Of a DNA stretch of 64,000 bases, positions 21,471 to 33,700 are shown piece by piece. Every line of letters starts with the position of its first letter. Positions within the stretch are counted from its first letter, which is position 1. The notes beneath the pieces are model-generated. The model worked only from the letters and a program-made list of their open reading frames with translations, did not search any database and was not told where the DNA came from. The position numbers and the translations under genes are program-made. This DNA is from Emydura subglobosa (lineage: Eukaryota > Chordata > Testudines > Chelidae). The stretch lies in NCBI GenBank assembly GCA_007922225.1, contig ML679959.1, positions 26,588,216 through 26,652,215 on the forward strand. The letters are read 5' to 3'.

Positions 21471-21780
21471 TTAACAAATCAGAAAACAGTGTTAGAAATT
21501 ACATTTTATTAGACCAAGACTCAACAAGGTCAGAAGAAAACAATCATAGTGAGTGCGGATTAGGAGAGGACTGGAATCCAAGAGATATTTAATCATAAAA
21601 CGTTGCTAGACTTTATAGTGAAAATGTTTACAGGAGGCTCAAGATAGCATGTGAAACTGGAAGCAAAAGACATCAGAGCTAACAAGAATCAATTTCTTGT
21701 TCCAGACTGATAGCAAATGATTTCTCCACCACACTTCATGGTCCAAATTCGGGACTAGAGGTATTAAGAAGCGGTTAGAG

Positions 21781-21989
21781 AAAAAACAGTTACTTATCTT
21801 CCGTAACTGTTGTTCTTTGAGATGTGTTGCTCATGTCCATTCCAAGCATAGGGGCCTGCCAACCTGCCTCCTTTCCAGTTCCTTCTTGCCAGCTGGCTCC
21901 AACAGAGGGGCAGGCAGGTGCGTCTTGGAACGGACATGAGCAACACATCTCGAAGAACAACAGTTACGGAAGGTAAGTAACTGTTTTTT
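21781..21989. repeat. Terminal snap-back inverted repeat of the DIRS-like element
   Basis: The 60-base arm at 21787-21846 is the inverted complement of 21924-21983 with three mismatches, and A/T runs extend both arms by about six bases. The loop is about 77 bases. Each arm contains the word 'gatgtgttgctcatgtcc'. The start of a third, related copy follows at about 21990-22020. Such inverted terminal arrangements belong to the circular-intermediate replication of DIRS elements. Confidence 0.9.
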
Positions 21990-22015
21990 TCTTCGAGTGC
22001 TTGCTCCTGTTGATT

Positions 22016-22560
22016 TCAAGCAGGTGATTTCCAAGCAGACCAACGGAGGAGGGGTCGGAGTGCTCGAGATTGGAGACTGGAGCACTGCTCTACCAAATGC
22101 CGCATCATCCTTGGCCTGCTGGGTAATGGCATAATGCGAAGTAAATGTGTGTACAGAAGTTCAGGTTGCAGCCCTACAGATTTCCTGCATGGGAATGTGA
22201 GCCAGGAACGCTGCTGATGAGGCCTGAGCCCTGTTAGAGTCGGGGCTGGCACCCTGGCTAGCTCATAACACGCCCTTATACAAGAGGTAATCCAGGATTA
22301 AATCCTCTGAGAGGATATTGGGAGTCCTCTCATCCTATCTGCTACAGCAATGAAAAGCTGATTCAATTTACAAAAGGGTTTTGTTCGCTCTCTATGGAAA
22401 GCCAGTACCCATCTGACATCCAGGGAGTGGAGACTACGTTCCCTGGGGCTGGCAAACGCCTTCGGAAAGAACACTGGCAAGAAAATCTCCTGACTAGTGT
22501 GAAATTGAGAGACCACCTTGGGCAGGAAAGCTGGGTGCAGGTGCAGCTGCATCTTGTCCT
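22016..22560 (-). pseudogene. DIRS tyrosine recombinase remnant
   Basis: The translated minus strand shows RERSLHSLDVRWVLAFHRE followed by RTKPF (about 22450-22380). After a frame change comes RAQASSAAFLAHIPMQEICR (about 22230-22165), the signature near the catalytic end of the recombinase. The enzyme of intact elements would insert the circular DNA without target duplication. Here it is split among frames and truncated, so it is inactive. Confidence 0.7.
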
Positions 22561-22599
22561 TATGGAATACTGTATCTGGGGCTCTGAGGTCAATGCTTT

Positions 22600-22900
22600 G
22601 AGTTCAGACACTCTCCTTGCTGGAACAGGGGAGAGGAAAGTGCTCCCCCATCTGTGCATATAGAACATTGCCGTGGTGTCGTCTGTCAATACTGACACCT
22701 CCTTGCCTGCCAGGTGAGAATGGAATGCCTGGCAGGCAAACCTGACAGCCTGTAGTTCTCTGACATTTATGTGGAGCGACAGCTCCTCTGGGGACCACAG
22801 GCCTTGGGTTCTCAGTTCGCCGAGGTGCGCTCCCCACCCCAAGGCTGAAGCGTCCAACACCAGCACCAACGACGGTGGCGGTCTGGCAAATGGGACCACT
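22600..22900 (-). pseudogene. DIRS RNase H domain
   Basis: The motifs VLVLDASALGWGAHLG (near 22865-22815), HINVRELQAVRFACQAF (near 22775-22720) and VSVLTDDTTAMFYMH (near 22700-22660) carry the acidic residues typical of the retroelement RNase H fold. The domain follows the RT after a frameshift near 22900. Confidence 0.75.
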
Positions 22901-22908
22901 GAAGGACT

Positions 22909-23841
22909 CTACAACCTGTGGTAGGAGAGAGAGACCACTCTGCCCAGACTACATTGTCCCTTTGGGGGCGGTAGATCAATGCCAACCACAACTGGAGAGG
23001 TCTGAGTCGCAGCCTCACATGCTGGATCACGTATGTGCAGGAGGCCATGTGGCTTAGAAGCATCAGGCAACTTCGAGCTGTCATAGTAGGAAAGTTGCTG
23101 AGAGTCCTTATTATGGAGCCCATAGGCTGGAAATGAGACTGCCAGCAGAGCTCTGGCCTGTACTGAATCCAGGACTGCCCCTATAAATTCTATTCTTTGC
23201 ATGGGCACTAGAGTTGATTTGCTCATGTTTAGCTGCAGACCTAGGTTGAGGAATGTCACCCGCATCAAAACAACTTGGGCTTCCACCTGCTTCCTGGAGC
23301 AGCCTTTGACTAGCCAATCATCCAGATAGGGGTATACCTGGACACCGTGCCTCCTCAGGAATGCAGCGACCATGGCCATGCATTTGGTAAGGACTCTCGG
23401 AGCCGCCAATAGGCTGGCTAGGAGGACAGTGAATTGGTAGTGATTGTGTCCTACTACGAACCTGAGAAACCTCCTGTGGGAGGGTATTATTAAGATATGG
23501 AAGTAAGCATCTTTTAGGTCGAGGGCGGCATACCAGTCCCCTGGATCCTGAGAGGGAATGATCGAGGGTAGGGAGACCATGTGGAATTTCAGCTTCCTTA
23601 TGAACTTGTTGAGATTCCACAGATCGGGAATAGGCCTGAGCTCCCCTTTTGCCTTTGGGATTATGAAATATCTGGAGTAGAACCCTTTTCCCCTTCGCTC
23701 CCGAGGGACCTCTTCTACAGCTCCAGTGCAAAGCAGCTCCTGCACCTCTCCTACGAGAAGTTGCTCGTGAGAGGGGTCCCTGAAGGAGGACTGGGAAGTG
23801 GGGTGGGGTAGAACAAAATTGGAGGGAGTATCCCACTTCAA
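22909..23841 (-). pseudogene. DIRS reverse transcriptase
   Basis: An open frame of about 310 codons with the motif order of DIRS RTs: SRYFIIPKAKGELRPIPDL, then WYAALDLKDAYFHI with the first catalytic Asp, then VQVYPYLDDWLV with the paired Asp. After about 23115 the homologous reading moves to another frame (LLSHMASCTYVIQHVRLRLR in the frame covering 22812-23123), so the last part of the long open frame is not real RT. The Met used as start is not established. Confidence 0.8.
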
Positions 23842-24266
23842 CCGTGCACAACACCCCTCTGTCCGATGTTATACGGACCCAGGCAAGGTAGAAAGGGGAT
23901 AATCTATTGTGGAAAAGGGGGACAGGATCCGGTAACTGCCCTGGAGTGTTGCCCTCGGGCGCACCTCCAAAAACTTTGTTCTGGCCCTGGCAGCTGCTTC
24001 CCTGAGCCTTGGCCAGGGTTGGGCTCCTGGAGGGTCCCGCGCCTTTTACTCCTGCCCCTTCTCCTGGAGAAGTCCTGCCGAGGATGCTGTGGATAAAACC
24101 TCTAGCTGGACTGGGGCTTAAAGTGCTTCCTCTGCATAGAAGGCATACGCAGTCCCAAGGATTTCAAGTCGCCCTAGAATGCTTGAGGCTGTGGAGCTTG
24201 GAGTCTGTTTGCTCTGAAAATAGCCCCACTCCTTCCAAGGGAAGGTCCTGGATGGTGGACTGAACC

Positions 24267-25174
24267 TCAGGCATGAGGCCTGACACCTGCAGCCAGGAAC
24301 TTCTTCTCATGGCCAGTCGCAAAGCCATAGTCCTTGCTGCAGTCTGCCACATCTAGTGCAGCCTGTCGTGACATCTTGGCTACAGCTTTTCCCTCCTCCA
24401 CCATGGCTCCAAACTCTGTTTTGGACTCAGCCGGAAGGTGGTCTTTAAACTCCGCCATCATGTCTCACAAGTTGAAGTTATATCTGCTGAGGATCGCCTA
24501 TTCGTTGGCAATTCTCAGCTGCAGGCCCCCAGTGGGGTAGACCTTCCTCCCGAATAAGTCCAGTCTCTTAGGCTCTTTCGGTGTCGGGTCCTGCTGCCCC
24601 TGCCTTTCCTTTTCGTTTGCCGCAGACACGACGAGTAAACCAGGCTGAGGGTGAGTAAAAAGGTACTCATACCCTTTGGAGGGAGCAAAATATTTCCTCT
24701 CTCTCTCTTTTGCTGTAGGTGGGATAGAGGTCCATGTCTGCCACAGTCTCTTTGTTGTGGACTGGACCATCTTAATCAGAGGCAGAGCTACCCTCGAGGG
24801 ACCCCCTGTAGCCAAAATGTCCACCACTGGGTCTCTGGACTCACGAACCTCCTCCGCTTGCAGACCCAGGTTTTGGGCCACCCTCTCAAGAGCTCCTGGT
24901 GGGCTCTATTGTCTATGGGTATCGCGGTGACTGATGTCCCCGCTACTGCTTCATCAGGGGAGAAAGATGATGAGGCCCTGGGTCCCACCTCAGTCGCAGA
25001 AATGTCCTGGCCTGTAAGGTCCTCCCTACCCGGGACTTCTCTACAGGCATCCGGGTCCCACCTTGGTGCCTGGACCTTCCTCCTCTTTAGAGCTGTTCGC
25101 CGCGCCAACTTCCCTTGACGGCACCACCTCTCTACACCCACTGACTTCAGTGCTGAGCAGCATGGAACTGCCAC
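24267..25174 (-). pseudogene. DIRS gag-like region
   Basis: Frames 25174-24788 and 24881-24498 overlap and together read as one degenerate gag-like protein. Recognisable words are AQNLGLQAEEVRESRDPVVD, ERKYFAPSKGYEYLFTHPQP and KRLDLFGRKVYPTGGLQLRI, which recur in reptile DIRS gag frames. A frameshift near 24870-24880 separates the two halves. Confidence 0.6.
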
Positions 25175-25910
25175 TGCATAGGTCCACAGGGCCTTGGCCT
25201 ATTTGTTTTCTTCGAGTTACTGTTTTTCAAAATCTACAGAAGCCCCACTACACTGGAACTAAACCCATGTTACCTGAGCTGGTTTTAAAACTGGTTCAGG
25301 CCAGTTCATTTTAAACAGTTTCGTCCATGACTGTGGAAGGGTCAAGTTTTGTTTCAGAAACTATGATTTAGCCAGCATACTGTTCCATACAAAAAGGTTT
25401 TTTTTTTCAGACAGAAAAAACGCACTATGCTGTCTGAATCACAGCTGCCTTAAAGGAAAAATGCACTGTAAACTTTACATCTTTTACCCCGTCCTCTTTC
25501 CTTCCCTTCTGACAATTAATTCTGGTTAAAATAGCAATCAGCTCCTTGAGAAGTAACCAGATTTAATCTGGAGGAGCTGTAGACCAATACAGGAAAGAAT
25601 CATCAGTATGGTGAAGGACACACACAGTCACATCGGTAATCATCATTTGTCAAATACAGATGTAACAGCAATTACTACTTTCCTTTTGTTCTCCACACAC
25701 ATTACAATCTCATAATCGTGGAATGAAAGATCAGCCATCTTTAAACAAAGGGCAATGAACCTGAACAACAAAGCATTTCTCAACAAGGATAGAAGGTAGA
25801 GACTTCAGCAGGATGCAATTACTCCTGTTATTCACTCTTCCCAAGAGAACAGTAAATCAAGCTGAGTTCCCGTTAATACGATTTATCCTAAAAAACATGA
25901 AATGACCTAA

Positions 25911-26099
25911 GTTTCCTTAAGGCTGTGAATACTAAAACAAGGAAGCAATATATATATATTTCCTTAAGGCTGTGAATGCTAAAACAAGGAAGCAATATAT
26001 ATATATTTCCTTAAGGCTGTGAATGCTAAAACAAGGAAGCAATATATATATATTTCCTTAAGGCTGTGAATGCTAAAACAAGGAAGCAATATATATATA
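25911..26099. repeat. 47-bp tandem repeat, about four units, cut by an assembly gap
   Basis: The word CCTTAAGG recurs at 25915, 25962, 26009 and 26056, giving an exact 47-base period. Each unit has a 'ctgtgaatgctaaaacaagg' core and an AT dinucleotide stretch. The first unit differs by one base (gaatAct). The array runs directly into the gap, so its true length is unknown. Confidence 0.95.
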
Positions 26100-26499
26100 N
26101 NNNNNNNNNNNNNNNNNNNNNNNNNNNNNNNNNNNNNNNNNNNNNNNNNNNNNNNNNNNNNNNNNNNNNNNNNNNNNNNNNNNNNNNNNNNNNNNNNNNN
26201 NNNNNNNNNNNNNNNNNNNNNNNNNNNNNNNNNNNNNNNNNNNNNNNNNNNNNNNNNNNNNNNNNNNNNNNNNNNNNNNNNNNNNNNNNNNNNNNNNNNN
26301 NNNNNNNNNNNNNNNNNNNNNNNNNNNNNNNNNNNNNNNNNNNNNNNNNNNNNNNNNNNNNNNNNNNNNNNNNNNNNNNNNNNNNNNNNNNNNNNNNNNN
26401 NNNNNNNNNNNNNNNNNNNNNNNNNNNNNNNNNNNNNNNNNNNNNNNNNNNNNNNNNNNNNNNNNNNNNNNNNNNNNNNNNNNNNNNNNNNNNNNNNNN
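26100..26499. other. Assembly gap, 400 N
   Basis: Exactly 400 unknown bases. A tandem array abuts the left side and a 13-base T run the right side, so the gap most likely reflects an unresolved array. Confidence 0.99.
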
Positions 26500-29400
26500 T
26501 TTTTTTTTTTTTTAAATATAAATGCTTTGACTCATGTTTATTATGCCAGATCTCTTGTGCTCTGCAAAAAGACATCCGTTTGCATTTAGTGTAATATTTC
26601 CAATTGCTCTTCCTAGTCACAGGATCTGAGATAATGTGTGTGTCTTAACAGCTGTCTCCTTTGGAAACAACCCTGGTTTTCAATTATAAGAAATGTGGCT
26701 TCAATATCATTCAGTAGGGGAAAGTGAACAAAAGGAAGCAGCAAGCACCGGTTTTGGCCTCTGTCAGTGCTGTCTGAAACAAACAGGGACATACACAGAA
26801 CTATAGAAAATGGAGCAGAAGACTATGTTGAAGAGACTAGTTTGAGTGTTAGATTGCCTCTCATACACAGTATTATCACCTCATTCCTGTGGCTCCACAC
26901 CCTGGTTTTTGGGTTCGGATCATTTATAAAAACTGACAGCTGCTACAAAACTCTGCAAAATTGCTAGCCACGTGGGTTATAATCTGTAATTTACACGGTA
27001 ATCAAATCTTCAGAGAAACAGATCCTGGATGAAGCAGAGAGACATTCAGCAGAACTGCTAATGTTCACACTGGCGTCTGAAGTCTGATAGTGAAGTGCTT
27101 CACTGTACAGGCCAGAAAGGCCTGGTTTGGGAAATGAGAGGCAGCTCTTGGGGCAGGGAGGAAGTTATTCACTTCCGGCTGCGCATGAGAGTCCGGCGAA
27201 CCTTAGTCGCACACTATCTGAAGATGGTGTATACGGCTGACACTCATGGATGTTAAATACATTTCTTTTAATTAACTAGAACATACTAATCAAATGTCAT
27301 TGGCCCCAAGCCCGAACCAAGAACCTGTGAGCAATGGCATCATGGGAGCAGTGCCGGTCAGGCAGGTTTAGCCACGGCATGGCATGAAGAAGTGCCAGGA
27401 ACCAAACTAGAGTAAAAATTATCTTGTTGTCACTAACTTGATCAGGTCCGTTATACCAGAATGAAGCTCCATGTGAAGCAAGAAGGCCACTGTGGAATGG
27501 ACAGAGAGCAGTTGTTTATGAATTAATATGTCTATGAGCTAGAACGAAAATATTTCAGATCAAGTTATTACATGCTGTTTACGATCTTAAATGCAAGACA
27601 CGGTCTACTACTGCAGGAGCCATTCAGGCCTTGTGTAAATACTACGGGTGATAGAGATTTACTTATTTATTTATCCAGAAGCTGATCTGACAGTTTATGT
27701 GCATCATTATCCTCAATAGTATTTGGGTTTCGGCGCTTGGCTGGCAGTTCCAAGATATGAACATCTGATGGCAGGACTCCACCAAGGTGTTTTCAGTCAG
27801 AGGTTTCAGCTATAGAACTTCCTCACCCCAATGATTTACAAGGGCAAAAGCTTGCTGACCTTCGCAGTGCAGTGAAAGGCCCACCTCTCTGGTCAAGGAC
27901 TGACCAACTATAGATCACTGCTGGTGAGGTTTATCTCATGATGGACTGCAGCAGTACGGTGAGGGGGGTATGTGCTGGCTCTTGAAGGCAATTTACTGTC
28001 GTCTGTTCCTTGTTTTCAATTTAAATCATGTTCTCAGATGCCACAATGAGCAGCATGTGACAAGTATTACACAGGGTTTTTAAAATGTTGTATGAAGCCC
28101 AAGGAGCCTTGTTTCCCAGGCCCGGCACTTTCAAGTTTTATAGTATTTAGAAAGGTCTGCTTGAAATTTATTTAGTGTTCTCCTGGAAGTAACCCAAAAT
28201 ATTTGAGCAAGTGACTCATTTCATTCCTGATAATAACATACGACATCTTGATCATTAAAAAAGGCCAAAAACTATAGGTCATCATTTTACTGACGGCTAA
28301 ACTATCAACAAGCAACATCAGAAACGCTGAGGCGATAACCCAGGCTAACATCCCTGAGGACAATTGCTTCAAACACAAGAACACCACAGAACTCTGACAT
28401 TTTGTTTGATGCAAAGATGAAATGGTTCATTTGCAACTAACTTTCTGGTAAATAAAATTGTTTAAATACATGAAAATCAACTCCCCCCATTCTTAATGAT
28501 CATCATGCGTAATAAACAAACTTTGCAAGATTGTTTACTATGAAGGAGGGGATGCTTAGTCATTGAGCAGCACACTGAAGAAAGCAGTAGCCAGTGTGAA
28601 GTGCATGATCCCCCTCACAGAACCAAACAAATGTTCAAGTGCAAGATTATTTAAGGAGCTGTGGCTCCAACCCACCTCAATTTCTTTCCATGCAGTCATA
28701 ATCCTTATCAGACTTAGAAAAGAGTAAGGCTTTGAAAATGGGGATTGGGTGGATCAATACTGGTAGTCTTCTTGAAGAGCTGAAATTACTGTGTATGTAA
28801 ACCTTTCTCCTTTGAGTAGTGTCACTACAGATCCCACAGCTGAGGAGATTAATGAGTTCTTCTTGTACTTCCCTCCTTTACAGATTTGTTAATGCTAGTT
28901 AAAGACTGCAGAACTGCTCTCCAGCATTCGGAATCAGACCTAGCTGTCAAATCTAGAGGAACACTTCATAAAGGTATGAATAGATCTCTGGGTAGCGGAA
29001 ATGCATCTAGTCGTAACTATTCATCAGACTTTCTAGGGAAGTTGCTTTGGACAAGGTGAAATATTTGTTTTAAGACGTTCAGACATAGGGACACCTGCAA
29101 GGTAGGTGACCATAATGCTTGTGTATTATGAAGACCCTAGATACAATGGTGTTACAAATGCCGAATAGAAAAGACAGCACACAGTTTTAACCAGTCAGAA
29201 AACCCCTGACCAGAGACATTATAGTACTGCTTCCCATCCCCCTCCAGATTTATCCACAAAAATCTGATCTTGACTATTTTCATATGGCTTTGCCCAATCT
29301 AAATAATAGCTAAGAGCTTAACATCTAAGCTATTCAACCTAGCCTCTCCAGGTGCTAAGTGAAGTTTAGGGAAGAATATTTGGAGATTAGTGGATTGGTT

Positions 29401-31350
29401 AAAATAGAAATCAGAAACCACTTTAGTCAGCTATCTAGGATGCTGCATAAAACCACCTTCCCCTTATGGCTCTCTGTACAAAAGAGGCCCTCAAGACTTG
29501 GATCTCACAGACTCTCCTGGCTAAGGTCATCACTGCATAGAATATGGATTTGAGGGACAGAGGATACAGAGAATATCTTCTCAAAGGTTCAAATGGCGAT
29601 TTTATTAATGTAGCGAGCATGAGGATTTAAGTCACAGCAAGGAGGCAACTCACAAGAAGATGAAAATACATCTTTAGTGCTTTTGAAAATTTCTTCACAA
29701 CAGAATGTGCGAACACTGAAGATCATTCTATTAGAGGCTGGTAAGCAGAACTGATTGTCAAATGGCCCTTAGCAGGGCCCAGGGTAAGAGTCCAGGATTG
29801 GAGGACTTATGTCACTGAATAATGCTGTTGTGAGAGACCTACAATGGAAAGTTTTTACTTTAAGCGCAGATTTTCCATCCTGGGGATTTATTATTAATAA
29901 TTATGTCTCCGCAGAAAGACTTTCTGCACCCTATTATAAACAGTCGAAGTCAGAGTTCAACAAAATACCAACATGAGACTTCCAGGCTAAGAGCTTTTGG
30001 ATCTAGATGAAGAGTCTCAGACAGATGTGGAAGTGCCAGAAGTAAGACTGGAAGTTCTGATGGCAGGGCTAAGAGCTGTCAGAATACAATGCAACAAGTC
30101 CAAGCTGGAGTTCTCAGTTTCACCCGAGCTCTGTCCTGTCTTGTTCTGTGAAGATGTCCAGGTTAACCCAAAGTAAATCAGATTTAATGTCAGACTGGTC
30201 GTGTTTTCCCCCTTTGCCTTCCTAACCAGCCTTACAGGTTAACAACACATATAATGAAGTTGTCACATACTCATATTGCAATGTATCTATAGCGTAAGAT
30301 TGTGTTTCACAAAGTAACCCATTCCTGCTGCCTTCGTGGTTAAGTGAAAAGGTGGGTTTCATGTAAAACAATCAAGAGAGAAGTGGAGCTCCGTGTTGGT
30401 ACATAGCTAGTTTGGCTCTTTATATTTACTTAAGTAGCAGCAGAGGTTTAAAAAAGCACGTTGGATAATTTCCCAGTGCTGCATCCAGTGTGGGGGAATT
30501 CAAGTTTCGACTCCAAAGAAATCATCTCAGTTTTGCACAATGTTTGCTACACAGTTTGTAACTTCCCGAGAAGTCCAAACAAAGCCAAGATTTTATTTAA
30601 ACTACTGAAGCCCATTTGCCAGAAGAATGCGTGTGGTGCTTCCATAATTTATATTTCCATTAGGCGGCCCCCTTCCAAGTCAAAGAGGACTCAGTCCCGT
30701 GCAGAGATAGTAAACAGTGAACATCTAAAAGTCTGTTGTTTTTCTGGGGGCGGGGAAGGGGTTGTTAGACAGAGCTTTATGCATGTGTTAAGGTGATAGA
30801 TTTGCTTCCTCCCAAAAGAGATGGAATGAACACATCTAACACTAAGAGAGCCAAACTACAAACTGTGCAATTATGGCTATAAACTACAGCTCTCTCAACC
30901 TCCAAAACAGAATTTAATTTAATTTCATGGGTAAGTAAAAAGGGAGTGATACAACAAAGAGAAGTGGAGCTATGTACTGTTCTGATACATAGCCTTAGAA
31001 TTTTTGGTAAAAAAAAATAATCAGTTTGTCCCATTCTACTAAAAGGACAGAAAGAGGATTGCTTTTGAGACAGTCTTGAAGTGTTAAGCCAGCAACATAA
31101 CAAAATATGGTTCGTACGCAGCACTTGGAGGGAGATGAGGGAAAATATAATTTATAACAATCACTAAGTTCCAAATAATAGGGGATAATTAAGCGGTCAG
31201 ATGAACTCATTTAACAAACAAAGCTGTGGAATAACCACAATGCCATTCAATCAAGACTCTGCTTAGTACACTGTGTACAGCAACTACTTGCTGAACCATT
31301 CATTCTCAAAGTTCATTCGCCCAGGGCTGCTGCTGGAAACATATTTATTG

Positions 31351-31668
31351 AGAATGGTTACCTACCTTACAGTATATGTGGTTCTTTGAAAGGTTGTAAT
31401 CAGTGTGGAACCCATTGCAGAGGCACGCGACTGGATGGTGTTTTTTAAAATAGCATTGTCAATGGGGAGTTGGCATATGCCCTGTATCTCCTCATGCTTT
31501 CATATGAGGTCATAAAGGATGGAAAAGCCATGACCCTCCTTCAGTTCCCTCAATTCAAACCCATGTTGTGGAGGACTGCAAAAGCGGGGACAGAGGGTGG
31601 GTTATGGGATCTACACTGAATACAATATCTTGAAGAACCACCATTACTTCAAGGTCATTAACCATTCT
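31351..31668. repeat. Terminal snap-back inverted repeat, second DIRS-like element
   Basis: Segment 31351-31414 matches the inverted complement of 31603-31668 over about 64 bases at roughly 75% identity, judged by eye, with a loop of about 190 bases. Both arms contain 'tggttctt' and end with 'agaatggtta'. A third, shorter related word (cttcttcaaatatgtgtca) follows the right arm, as in the first element. Confidence 0.75.
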
Positions 31669-33110
31669 TACTTCTTCAAATATGTGTCATTGTGGATCCC
31701 ATGGTAGGTGTCCTCCTTGGACAGCCGGAGTGAGGAGTTTTCGCTGCAACCAACAGTGATTGAAGTACTGCTTTCCCAAACTGGACATCCAACCAGGCTG
31801 CCATATCAAGCGTGTAATGTTTAACAAGAGCAGTGGGCTGCTCCACACAGCTGACTTGTAGCTCTCAGAGACTGGCACATTTCTGAAATAGGTGGAAGAC
31901 GCAGCCTGTGCACTGGTAGATTGCACCTTGATGTTCACAAGGAGAGACTCACCAACCAAGTGATAGCAGGTGGAAATGGTAAGTGGATCACGCAGTGTGA
32001 GTCTCTGTAACAAGATAGCCTGACCTCTTGATGTTCATGATATGGCCACAAAGAGGCAGGGAGACAGCCTGAAAGCTTTTTTCTGGTGAAATAATAGAAC
32101 AAAGCTTTGGAGATGTCCAAAGCTTCTTTTCTCCTTGTGAGTGCAGATTGAGAAAGAAGACTGTTAAAATAACAGGTGGAATCCTGTGACCACCTTAGTG
32201 TGGAACAATTAGGAACGCTATACAGGTCTGCCTGATGGTCCTTGGTTCTAGGATGTTCTTGTGAAGTTTCAGGTTGTCTCAAGACCATGTGCTTTGCATT
32301 TCAAGATGGTTCAGCTGGGTGCCCCATCCTCTTCTTGATGCATTTGTGATAAGAGTCATTGTTGTGAAGGGAACCGAGCACGGCACCCCTTTCTCACAAT
32401 TACCAGGTCTAGCCACCAGCCGAGTTCTTGCGGGACCTGTGATCCTATTCATGAGAACTATTCATGAGAACTAAACTGTGATCCTATTCATGAGACGTCA
32501 TGCTCGACAGGATGCTGGATGACCCTGGCTTGTCCACTAGTAGGATTTGGACTCACCCAGAAGATGGAGCCTCACATCGAATGCATTTCAACAGAGGATA
32601 AGCATACAAAACATCCTCAGGCAAGCCAGAAACTACTGACTCTCTTTAGGGGAATCAATCCATTCTGCAGGGAACTTGGCTTGAAGCCCCAGATTTTCAG
32701 CCTGACACAAGGAGCCCTGTATAGAGGGATGAGGGCAGGGTCTGAAACACACAGTTTGGTCTAGACAGATTGGATTAGTTCATGGAGGTCACAGATTAGT
32801 AGGTCAGAAGTGGTTTGGAAGATTCTGGAAGGTTTTGAAGAAGTTTAGAACGAGCTAAGAACTACGAGGTTGGACGCTTGCCAGGTTCCGTCTTGCTGCC
32901 ATAGGTGGTAAGAGTGAACTGAGGGAGGGTGACAGCTGCTCGGCCCTTATGTCCTTGGGTATGGGAGCACAAGAAGGTAGAAGACGCATGCACAATGCTG
33001 ATAGACCTTGCTATTAAAAAACTTCCGGTATTGAATGCACACCTACAGTGGGCTCCATGCTGACTGACACACCCACCCATCTTCTTTTTCAGCTGTTAGA
33101 CTTTCTGTAA
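31351..33110 (-). mobile_element. Second DIRS-like element, internally deleted
   Basis: The left end has a snap-back repeat (31351-31668). Minus-strand translation then gives recombinase words (STSAQAASSTYFRNVPVSE near 31930-31870, RRKEALDISKALFYYFTRKK near 32135-32075). Beyond that is an RNase H motif (LITNASRRGWGTQLNHLE near 32360-32305). A gag and the main RT are not visible. The right limit rests on a segment near 32870-33110 that resembles the 5' terminal region of such elements and is uncertain. It differs from the element at 21.8-25.2 kb in sequence but shares its layout. Confidence 0.6.
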
Positions 33111-33474
33111 GAGAGTATATTGTTGGGTTCTCTCCTCCCAGGACTTTGGAAGCTCTGGGTGTTAACTACACAAATTAAAAAACATTCAAGCCCAGGCCTA
33201 TGTGTCTCAGCTCCTTCTCATCCTTGACTTTCATTGGCCTTTAGGAGCAAACACCACTTTAACTATGAGTGCAGTATAAGAATCTGAACAAAACAGAACG
33301 CATCACAACGGTCTAAAGGCTAGTGCCACTCTTTGAACTCAGACCTTTAACATCTGGTTAAAAGACTCTCTTCAGACTGGTAAACAGCACTCAACAAGTT
33401 TTTCAAGGATAATAACTTCTTAACTAACAATATCATCCCCTGTGCATCCAGGTAAAATTCTTATTCCCATTATC

Positions 33475-33700
33475 CTAGAACCATAAAAATTAAAGATCTG
33501 AGAAACTAGGACATCTAGTCCACCTCCCTGCCAGTGCATGTTAGTTCCTATAATACATAAGATTTCCACTCGTTTTGTTTAGGCGGCCATCCCCCAGTTT
33601 ATTACATCTGTCAGAAAATGTTCTTTGAAACAGCATTCAGTGGTTTCATAAAGAGAAGCTACCTTAATCTTTCATGAAGGCCAATCTTGGTTGCTTTCCT
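33475..33700 (-). repeat. CR1 3' end fragment, old
   Basis: The words 'gaaactaggacatctagtccacctccctgcc' and, further on, 'atgttctttgaaacagcattcagtggtttcat' follow the reverse complement of a CR1 3' region, strongly diverged. Confidence 0.45.

Larger units (their letters stand above)
21781..25175 (-). mobile_element. DIRS-like retrotransposon, degenerate, about 3.4 kb
   Basis: Reading right to left on the minus strand the order is gag-like region, reverse transcriptase, RNase H, tyrosine-recombinase remnant, then a terminal snap-back repeat. This is the vertebrate DIRS layout. The RT has the DIRS-type motif YLDDWL and the RNase H has DASALGWG; there is no DDE integrase and no direct LTR. Several frameshifts break the genes, so the copy cannot move by itself. 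Its 5' end near 25175 is uncertain. It lies in the same orientation as PSMD1, inside an intron. Confidence 0.8.

Noticed and set aside
22298..22663. Plus-strand frames across the DIRS region
   Set aside because: They are antisense shadows of the recombinase and RNase H remnants on the minus strand.
26066..26620. Frames of 149-213 codons spanning the gap
   Set aside because: They consist almost completely of unknown residues from the 400 N and of tandem repeat sequence.
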